Positions 18,992 to 26,284 of a stretch of 64,000 bases of DNA are shown here, piece after piece. A program made the position numbers and the translations under genes. Where the stretch lies: NCBI GenBank assembly GCA_020630195.1, contig JAHDBV010000007.1, positions 1-64,000 of the forward strand. The letters run 5' to 3'. Source of the stretch: Acidimicrobiales bacterium (lineage in GTDB: Bacteria > Actinomycetota > Acidimicrobiia > Acidimicrobiales > SZUA-35). Under the pieces are notes generated by a model. It did not search any database. It saw only the letters and a program-made list of their open reading frames with translations, and was not told the DNA's origin. How positions within the stretch are numbered: the stretch's first letter is position 1; every line of letters begins with the position of its first letter.

Positions 18992-19252
18992 TTGTTTCCC
19001 GTGAATGTTCCAGACCTGACGTGGCGAGATCTCGGTGCGTGCCAGGGTGCAGATCTGACGCTCTTCTATCCCGAGCCCGACGACCGGCGATCGATTCGTC
19101 TGGCCAAGGCCATCTGCACGACCTGCGATGTCCAGGAGCGCTGTCGCAGCCATGCGATGGATGCCCGTGAACCCGCCGGGGTGTGGGGCGGGACCGATGA
19201 GCGTGAGCGTCGCCGGATCTGGCGGAGCCAGGGGCGCCGACTCCGCTACTGA
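18992..19252 (+). CDS. WhiB family iron-sulfur transcriptional regulator
   Basis: LGACQGAD...AKAICTTCDVQERCRSHAMDAREPAGVWGGTDERERR: four Cys (C..CxxC..C) and GVWGG turn. Confidence 0.93.
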   Translation: MFPVNVPDLTWRDLGACQGADLTLFYPEPDDRRSIRLAKAICTTCDVQERCRSHAMDAREPAGVWGGTDERERRRIWRSQGRRLRY

Positions 19253-19312
19253 CGCCGGGGCACCGGTGGATTCACGCTGTGTGGTGGCTCGACGCTGGCT
19301 AGGTTCGGCGTC

Positions 19313-20386
19313 GTGACGAACGACGCAACCGACGACACCCGACCGCTCGCCGTGGACACCCACGGGGGCTGGGTGGAGGTCCTCCGCAAGCTCGCCGACG
19401 GTGTCGACCTCAGCCGGACCGAGACCTCGGCGGCCGGGCACGACATCCTCTCGGGCCGAGCCACCGACGCCCAGCTCGCGGCGTTCATCGTCGCGTTGCG
19501 GATCAAAGGCGAGACCGTCGACGAGATGCTCGGCCTGCGCGAGGCGATGATGGCCGAGGCCACCCCGCTGCACGTGGCCGCCGATGCGGTCGACCTCGTC
19601 GGCACCGGCGGCTCCGCACACCGCCGGCAGCACGCGCTGAACGTCTCGACCATGGCGACGATCGCCGCCTCGGCCGCCGGGGCCACCATGTGTAAACACG
19701 GCAACGTCAAGGCGTCGTCGACCTCAGGCGCGTTCGACTTCCTCGGCACGCTCGGCATCCGGATCGACATCGCACCCGAGCGACTCGAACGCTGCGTCGC
19801 GGAGCTCGGCTGCGGCTTCGCGTGGGCCAAGACCTTCCACCCGGCGATGCGATTCGCCGGGCCCGTCCGATCCCAGATCGGTGTCCCGACCGTGTTCAAC
19901 CAGCTTGGCCCCATGGCCCACCCCGGTGCCCTCACCCGACAGGTCATCGGCGCCGCCGACGTCGACGTCGCCGCCAAGCTCGCCGAGGTGCTCCGTGGCT
20001 CGGGTTCCGAGCACGCCTGGGTCGTCGCCGGTGCCGACGGCCTCGACGAGCTGTCGACCACCGGAACCAACACCGTGTTCGAGGTCCGACCCGACGGGGT
20101 CACCCCGACCGAGATCGCCCCCGGCGACGTCGACCTCGCCACCGTGACCCTCGACGACCTCGCCGGGGGTGACGCCGAGCGCAACGTCGGCCTGTTCCGC
20201 GGCCTGCTCGACGATCCGACCGGCCCCGTGGGCGACATCGTCTGCCTCAACGCCGGTGCCGCCCTCGTCGTCGCCGGGCGGGTCGATCAGCTCGGAGACG
20301 GCGTCGCCGCGGCCCGAGCCGCCTTCGCCGACGGTGCCGTCGGCGCACTCGTCGAACGCCTCACGGTCTTCACCAACGAGGCCTGA
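19313..20386 (+). CDS. trpD: Anthranilate phosphoribosyltransferase
   Basis: KHGNVKASSTSGAFDFLGTLGIRID, FHPAMRFAGPVRSQIGVPTVFNQLGPMAHP, DGLDELSTTGTN; overall TrpD architecture. Confidence 0.88.
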   Translation: MTNDATDDTRPLAVDTHGGWVEVLRKLADGVDLSRTETSAAGHDILSGRATDAQLAAFIVALRIKGETVDEMLGLREAMMAEATPLHVAADAVDLVGTGGSAHRRQHALNVSTMATIAASAAGATMCKHGNVKASSTSGAFDFLGTLGIRIDIAPERLERCVAELGCGFAWAKTFHPAMRFAGPVRSQIGVPTVFNQLGPMAHPGALTRQVIGAADVDVAAKLAEVLRGSGSEHAWVVAGADGLDELSTTGTNTVFEVRPDGVTPTEIAPGDVDLATVTLDDLAGGDAERNVGLFRGLLDDPTGPVGDIVCLNAGAALVVAGRVDQLGDGVAAARAAFADGAVGALVERLTVFTNEA

Positions 20387-22047
20387 CGCTCCATCCGCTT
20401 CGGCGCGAAGTCGGGCAGGCGGGGGAGTGGGCTCGACAGCACACCCTCGACCACGATCGGCGTCAGACGCTCGGCATGGCGATCGAGCCAGGCCGACACG
20501 ATCAGCCGCTCGTCGAGTGGCGGCTCGGTCTCGTCGTCCGCACGCCGGCCGAGTGAGGGCACCGAACCGGCCGGGCCGATCTCGATCCGGGTCCCGTCGC
20601 GGAGCTCGAACAGTCCGCGGGTGACGGGCAGGCACCGCTCCGCCCGGCGCTGGCGCTGCAACGCCCCGGTCAACGCCTCGGCGCTCGACCGCACCGACGC
20701 CGCCTCCTCGAAGCGGTCCTCGGCGGCGTAGCGCTGCATCCGTTGCTCGAGCGCGTTGGTCAACAACGTCGGTTCCCCGTGCAGGCCGCGACGCAGGGTG
20801 TCGATCACCCGGGTGTAGCCGCCCTCGTCGTCGCCCGAACACGGACACATCGCCACGCCGAGTTGTGCCGCCGCACACGGGCCGTCCCGGACCGTCGTGC
20901 CCCGCCGACCCGTGCGTGTCGTGCAGCGCCGGATCGGGATCGCTCGCCAGATCGCCTCGACCACCTGATCGGCCACACGCTTGGAGGGCAACGGACCGAG
21001 CTGCACGCCATGTGGTGGGGCGTCCACCGGACCGGTGCGCGAGATCGTCAGACGCGGAAAGTGCTCGTCGGTCAAGCGGATCCAGACCGGCGCCTTGCGG
21101 CGTTTGCCACGCCGGTTGAAGCGGGGCTGGTGCTCGGTGATGAGCCGTTGCTCCAGGACCTCCGCCTCGAGCGTGGAACGACACACCCGATGTCGCACGG
21201 CGTGGGTCTCCCGGAGGAGTTGTGCCACCTTCCGCCGCTTCTCCGACGAGAAGTACGAACGGACCCGGGCCCGGAGGTCGGTCGCCTTGCCGACGTACAG
21301 CACCCGACCGTCGGCGTCGCAGAAGAAGTAGACGCCCGGCCGGCGGGGCAGATCCTTCGTGAGGTCGAGCTTCTTGCCCTGCGGGTGGCCGGCGATCGTC
21401 GGCAGGGCGATCAGGTCGTCGAGGCCCGACACGCCCCACGCCGTCGCCCGCTCGATCAGCACGTGCAGCAGATGCATCGTCGCCAGCGCATCGTCGAGCG
21501 CCCGGTGCGTGGGCGTGTGGGGCAGTCGCAGGGCCTTCGCCAGCTGACCGAGTCCGAAGCGCGGCACCTCGTCGACGAGGAGGCGCCGGGCCAGCGCGAG
21601 CGTGTCGAGCCGAGGATTCGAGAACAGCGGATCACCGCGACGCCGGGCCGCGGCATCGAGGAACGACAGATCGAAGCGCAGGTTGTGGCCCACCAACACC
21701 GTGCCGGCGACGAACTCGGCCAACGAGGGCCAGACCTCGTCGATCTTCGGCGCCCGCAGCACCATCGAATCGGAGATGCCCGTGAGCACGGTGATCGTCG
21801 GCGGAATCGCCCGCCCCGGGTCGACGAGTGTCTGGAACGTGCCCACCACCTCGCCGCCACACACCTTCACGGCGCCGATCTCGGTGATCGCCTCGAGCTC
21901 GGCGTTGCCGCCCGTCGTCTCGAGATCGATCACACAGAACGTCACCTCGTGCAGCGGCGTGCCGAGCTCGTCGAACGAGCGCTGGAGTGGTGGGGGCGGG
22001 CCGGTGTGGACGGGCAGGCGGTACGTCGTCTCCATATGGGACGCCAC
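20287..22047 (-). CDS. DEDD exonuclease (DnaQ-like) fused to GIY-YIG/UvrC-like nuclease
   Basis: VIDLETTGGNAELEAITEIGAV (ExoI), VGHNLRFDLSFLD, HRALDDALAT (DEDD); then RRPGVYFFCDADGRVLYVGKATDLRARVRSYFSS (GIY-YIG). Confidence 0.9.
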   Translation of the reverse strand: MASHMETTYRLPVHTGPPPPLQRSFDELGTPLHEVTFCVIDLETTGGNAELEAITEIGAVKVCGGEVVGTFQTLVDPGRAIPPTITVLTGISDSMVLRAPKIDEVWPSLAEFVAGTVLVGHNLRFDLSFLDAAARRRGDPLFSNPRLDTLALARRLLVDEVPRFGLGQLAKALRLPHTPTHRALDDALATMHLLHVLIERATAWGVSGLDDLIALPTIAGHPQGKKLDLTKDLPRRPGVYFFCDADGRVLYVGKATDLRARVRSYFSSEKRRKVAQLLRETHAVRHRVCRSTLEAEVLEQRLITEHQPRFNRRGKRRKAPVWIRLTDEHFPRLTISRTGPVDAPPHGVQLGPLPSKRVADQVVEAIWRAIPIRRCTTRTGRRGTTVRDGPCAAAQLGVAMCPCSGDDEGGYTRVIDTLRRGLHGEPTLLTNALEQRMQRYAAEDRFEEAASVRSSAEALTGALQRQRRAERCLPVTRGLFELRDGTRIEIGPAGSVPSLGRRADDETEPPLDERLIVSAWLDRHAERLTPIVVEGVLSSPLPRLPDFAPKRMERQASLVKTVRRSTSAPTAPSAKAARAAATPSPS

Positions 22048-22093
22048 TCTGCTGAGGGGGTGTGACAGTCGCTCCTCGCCTGGCGGCTCGTCG

Positions 22094-22131
22094 CTTACAC
22101 ACTTCCTCGCTGTCGCTCGGAAGTGCCGTCG
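22094..22131. repeat. Intergenic hairpin repeat, copy A (38 bp)
   Basis: cttacacacttcctcgctgtcgctcggaagtgccgtcg; 36/38 identical to copy B; CACTTCC/GGAAGTG inverted arms. Confidence 0.85.
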
Positions 22132-22197
22132 TCGTTGTGTTCGGTTCGCTCGGAACTGCCGTCGTTGCTGTCGTTCGGTTCGCTGACGCTCACCTCA

Positions 22198-22235
22198 CTT
22201 ACACAGTTCCTCGCTGTCGCTCGGAACTGCCGTCG
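22198..22235. repeat. Intergenic hairpin repeat, copy B (38 bp)
   Basis: cttacacagttcctcgctgtcgctcggaactgccgtcg; CAGTTCC/GGAACTG inverted arms. Confidence 0.85.
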
Positions 22236-22337
22236 CGGTCGGGCGTTCGGTGTCAGGTGTGGTTCAGATGGATCATTTGTGACCCGCGGGTAGGGGGGAG
22301 GTCTCACGAATCGGTGGGGGGCGCCGTCGGGGTCGGC

Positions 22338-25300
22338 ATGAACACGGCGATTCGATTCTTCGCGGGCGTCCTCACCGGCTTCGCGGTCATGGCGACGACG
22401 GCGGCACCCGGCGGCGCAGCACCCGGCATCGCCGCCAGCGGTGTCCCCGTCGGCACGATCGACGTCCCCGTCGTGCACGTGGTCGACACGACCAAGATCA
22501 CGGCGACCACGGGCAACGGCCCGACCCCGGGCACCGGCTACTGGGCGCACGAGATCGTGGGTCTCGGCGACCTCGACGGAGACGGCACCCCCGACATCGC
22601 CGTCGCCGACTACCTCGGCGACACCGGCGGGACCGACCGGGGCGAGTTCCACGTCCTGTTCATGAACCCCGATGGTTCGGTTCGCTCCTCCGTGCTCGTC
22701 GGCGACGGCGTCGGCGGATTGCCGGCCGGCACGCTCCTCGACGGCGACACCGCCGGTTGGGGCCTCGCCAACATCGGCGACCTCGACGGCGACGACGTCA
22801 TCGACCTCGCCTTCGGTGCCCACAACGCCGACCTCGGCGGAACCAACACCGGAGCGCTGCACATCCTGTTCATGAACACCGACGGCACCGTCCGCGCCGT
22901 CCAGACCATCGGAAACGACACGGGAGGCATCCCGTCGGGCACGTTCGCCGACGGTGCCAACTTCGGCCCCGGCGTCCAGACCATCGGCGACCTCGACGGC
23001 GACGACGTCCAGGACCTCGTCGTCGGGGCGACCGGCGTCGGAGGCTTCACCGGTGCGGTCCACGTGCTGTTCATGAACACCGACGGGACCGCCAAGGCAC
23101 ACACGACGATCGCCGACGGTGTCGGCGGTCTCCCGGCCGGCACGCTCGACCCCGTCGACTACTTCGGCTTCCGGATCGCCCCGGCCGACGTCAACGGCGA
23201 CGGGCGGGCCGAGGTCGTCGTCACGGCCGAACTCGACGACGACGGCGGGCCCAACCGCGGCGCGATCTACACGCTCTTCCTCGACACCGACGGCACCCTC
23301 GCCTCCTTCACGAAGATCGCGGACGGCATCGGTGGGCTCCCGGCCGGCACGCTCGACGACGACGACCTTTTCGGCTCCGCCGCCGGAGCCGCCGGCGACC
23401 TCGACGGCGACGGCCGCGACGAGGTGCTCATCGGGGCCCGCCAGGACGACACCGGCGGCACCGATCGCGGGGCGATGTACGTCCTCTCCCTCGCCGCCGA
23501 CGGCAGCGTCGAGCGGATCCAGACCATCGCCGACGGCATCGCCGGGTTCCCCGCCGGCAGCATGGCCGACAGCGACCGGTTCGCCCACGCGGCCGTCGCG
23601 AACATCGGCGACATCGACGGCGACGGTGTGGTCGACCTGGCCGCCGGCACCCGCTTCGACGCCGACCAGGTCGCCGGCTCGGGTGCGATCCACGTGCTGT
23701 TCCTCGACGGCGACAGCGACGGTGACGGACTCCTCGACCACCTCGAGGACCGCGACCCGGACGGTGACGGCGACCCCACCACGAATCCGACCGACACCGA
23801 CAGCGACGGCACCCCCGACCATCTCGATCCCGACGACAACGGCGACGGCGTGCCCACGGCATCGCAGATCGGGGACCGTGACTTCGACGGCCAGTCCGAC
23901 CATCTCGACGGTCCCCAGCCGACGAGCGAGGGTGTCTTCCTCGGCTACACGAAGATCTCCGACATCGACGGGGGGCTCCAGTTCCCGCTGTCGGACAACG
24001 ACTACCTCGGCCGGGACGTCACGGCCATCGGGGACGTCGACGGTGACGGTGTGGTCGACATCGCGATCGGCATGTTCGGCTACAACGCCTTCGAAGGTGG
24101 CGTGGTCATCGCGCTGCTCAACGCCGACGGCACCGTCAAGTCGGAGCAGGTCCTCGTGAACGGCTCAGGCGGCATCCCCGCCGGATTCAACGGTGCAGGC
24201 GACTCGTTCGGCACCAACGTCGCCCACCTCGGCGACACGGACGGAGACGGTCGCCCCGAGATCGCGGTCACCGCCGAGAACCACGGCGGCGCCGGCACGA
24301 ACCGCGGTGCGGTCCACATCCTCAGCCTCGACCCCGACGGTTCGGTCGCCGCCATCTCGACGATCTCGAGCGACTCGAACTGGCCGGCGAGCCCCCTCGT
24401 CGACGGTTCGCAGTTCGGCTACCAGGGCCTCGAGGTGATCGGTGACGTCAACGGCGACGGATTCGACGACCTCCTCGTCGGCGGCCGGACCGGAGGTTCG
24501 GTCACGAACGCCGGACACGCCTACGTCGTGATGCTCGATGCCGGCCACAACGTGATCGGCCACACCGAGATCGGCTCGGGAGGAGCCAGCGGGCTGTCCG
24601 CGACGCTCGACGCCAACGACCTGTTCGGCACCGGCGTCGGCGCGATCGGCGACCTCGACGGTGACGGCGTGCCCGACGCGGTCGTCGGCGCCATGGCCGA
24701 CGACCAGGGCGGCACCGACGCCGGCGCCGTGTACGTGTTGTTCCTGAACGTCGACGGCACCGTGAAGGCCGAGCAGAAGATCGCCGACGGCGTCGGCGGC
24801 CTCCCCGCCGGCACGCTCGATCCCGACGACCGCTTCGGGGTGGCGCCGGCTCCGGCCGGCGACCTCGACGGTGACGGGGTGAACGATCTCATCGTCGGCG
24901 CCTACCGCGATCGCGACGGTGGCGACCGACACGGCGCCACCTACGTGCTGTTCATGAACGACGACGGAACCGTGAAGTCGCATGAGAAGCAGACCTCGAC
25001 GACCGCCCCGCTCGTCGGGGCGCTCAACACCCACACCTACTTCGGCATCGGTGCCTCGACGCTCGGCGACCTGAACGGCGACGGCACCATGGACATGGCC
25101 GTGGCGGCCGACGTCGACGACGCGGGCGGCACCAACCGGGGCGCGGTCTACATCCTGTTCGGCGACGGTGACGCCGACGGCGACGGCATCCCCAACTCCG
25201 AAGAGGACGACAACCTCGACGGCGACTTCAACCCGGCGACCAACCCCAACGACGCCGACGGCGACGGTGTGCCCGACGGTGAGGAGGTCGACGCCGACGG

Positions 25301-25982
25301 CGACGGGACCCTCGACGAGGACGAACTCGACACCGACTCCGACAACGACGGCGAACCGGACCGGACCGACCCGACCGACACCGCCGTCACCGTCACGGCC
25401 TCGACGACCACGGTCGATCCGGTTCCCGGCGACGACGACGAACTCGTCATCGTCGTCACCAACGCCGGCAACGTCACGGCGAACGCGCCGGTCGTCGAGG
25501 TGACGCTGCCGAGCGGTGCCCGGATCGTCGAGGCCGACGTCGTCGCCGCCGGGTGCCGAGTGGTCACCAACGGCGCGTCGGTGACCGTGGCGTGCGATCT
25601 CGCTCCGATGGCGGCGGGCGCCGTCGAGCGGATCGAGCTCCCGTTCGTCCATCCCGATGTCGCCGGTACGAACCCGGCGACCCTGCGGGCCGACGGGCGC
25701 AACGCCGCCGCCGGTGTCGCCAGCCTCCAGGTGGCGACCAACGCCGCCCAGGTGACCACCACCTCGACCACCTCGACCACGTCGACGACCTCGACGACCG
25801 TCGTGACGACGGCGGCGCCGACCACCGCCGCCGGTGGCACCGCCGCCCCCTCGACCGCACCCGGCACGATCGCCTTCACCGGCTCCGAGACCGCGAGGAC
25901 CACCGGGCTCGCCGCGGTGCTGATCGGCATCGGATCCGCGTTGCTCGTCGGGGCGGGCGTGCTCCGTCGCCGCCGACTCTGA
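22338..25982 (+). CDS. Secreted VCBS/FG-GAP repeat (integrin-alpha-like) protein with calcium-binding type-3-like segments and C-terminal anchor
   Basis: Signal peptide MNTAIRFFAGVLTGFAVMATTAAPGGAA; about 12 copies of GDLDGDGxxDxxVGAxxxDxGGTxxGAxYVLFLNxDGTV; Thr-rich linker; IAFTGSE + TM + RRRRL tail. Confidence 0.88.
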   Translation: MNTAIRFFAGVLTGFAVMATTAAPGGAAPGIAASGVPVGTIDVPVVHVVDTTKITATTGNGPTPGTGYWAHEIVGLGDLDGDGTPDIAVADYLGDTGGTDRGEFHVLFMNPDGSVRSSVLVGDGVGGLPAGTLLDGDTAGWGLANIGDLDGDDVIDLAFGAHNADLGGTNTGALHILFMNTDGTVRAVQTIGNDTGGIPSGTFADGANFGPGVQTIGDLDGDDVQDLVVGATGVGGFTGAVHVLFMNTDGTAKAHTTIADGVGGLPAGTLDPVDYFGFRIAPADVNGDGRAEVVVTAELDDDGGPNRGAIYTLFLDTDGTLASFTKIADGIGGLPAGTLDDDDLFGSAAGAAGDLDGDGRDEVLIGARQDDTGGTDRGAMYVLSLAADGSVERIQTIADGIAGFPAGSMADSDRFAHAAVANIGDIDGDGVVDLAAGTRFDADQVAGSGAIHVLFLDGDSDGDGLLDHLEDRDPDGDGDPTTNPTDTDSDGTPDHLDPDDNGDGVPTASQIGDRDFDGQSDHLDGPQPTSEGVFLGYTKISDIDGGLQFPLSDNDYLGRDVTAIGDVDGDGVVDIAIGMFGYNAFEGGVVIALLNADGTVKSEQVLVNGSGGIPAGFNGAGDSFGTNVAHLGDTDGDGRPEIAVTAENHGGAGTNRGAVHILSLDPDGSVAAISTISSDSNWPASPLVDGSQFGYQGLEVIGDVNGDGFDDLLVGGRTGGSVTNAGHAYVVMLDAGHNVIGHTEIGSGGASGLSATLDANDLFGTGVGAIGDLDGDGVPDAVVGAMADDQGGTDAGAVYVLFLNVDGTVKAEQKIADGVGGLPAGTLDPDDRFGVAPAPAGDLDGDGVNDLIVGAYRDRDGGDRHGATYVLFMNDDGTVKSHEKQTSTTAPLVGALNTHTYFGIGASTLGDLNGDGTMDMAVAADVDDAGGTNRGAVYILFGDGDADGDGIPNSEEDDNLDGDFNPATNPNDADGDGVPDGEEVDADGDGTLDEDELDTDSDNDGEPDRTDPTDTAVTVTASTTTVDPVPGDDDELVIVVTNAGNVTANAPVVEVTLPSGARIVEADVVAAGCRVVTNGASVTVACDLAPMAAGAVERIELPFVHPDVAGTNPATLRADGRNAAAGVASLQVATNAAQVTTTSTTSTTSTTSTTVVTTAAPTTAAGGTAAPSTAPGTIAFTGSETARTTGLAAVLIGIGSALLVGAGVLRRRRL

Positions 25983-26023
25983 CCCTCCTCGACGCCCCCG
26001 CAGGGCGCGACCGCTCACCACGG

Positions 26024-26053
26024 CACGGCCGCTCACTACGGTGAGCGGCCGTG
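26024..26053. terminator. Perfect 13-bp hairpin with TACG tetraloop (candidate terminator)
   Basis: CACGGCCGCTCAC-TACG-GTGAGCGGCCGTG, starts 42 nt after the VCBS stop codon. Confidence 0.7.
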
Positions 26054-26269
26054 ACGCGTCTGCGCTGTGCCTCCTGCGGCAATCTGGTCTGGTTCGATCT
26101 CCACCTCGACGGTGCGGTGATCGGGGTCCGGATCGGTGTCGGCGGTCGCGTCCACCCGATGGAAACCGTTGCGTCCGGGGTGGGCCGAACGGCTCACATT
26201 CGACTGGAGGAAGCCGACGGGTATGTCTGTCGGAGGTGCGGAGAGCGCACCGCCGTCCATCTCTTGTGA
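26051..26269 (+). CDS. Small zinc-ribbon-like protein (CxxC...CxxC)
   Basis: MTRLRCASCGNLVWFDL...EEADGYVCRRCGERTAVHLL, 72 aa. Confidence 0.6.
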   Translation: MTRLRCASCGNLVWFDLHLDGAVIGVRIGVGGRVHPMETVASGVGRTAHIRLEEADGYVCRRCGERTAVHLL

Positions 26270-26284
26270 GGAGAACCGGACACC

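Noticed and set aside
22094-22235. CRISPR array
   Set aside because: Only two good copies plus one degenerate unit, unequal spacing and no cas genes; treated as a hairpin repeat.
25753-25840. acc/tcg trinucleotide-rich stretch as a microsatellite or CRISPR-like array
   Set aside because: It encodes the Thr/Ser linker of the VCBS protein; no spacer-repeat periodicity.
22095-26036. Long minus-strand ORFs opposite the VCBS protein
   Set aside because: Repeated GDLDGDG coding on the plus strand creates repetitive antisense frames; no independent start, RBS or domain evidence.
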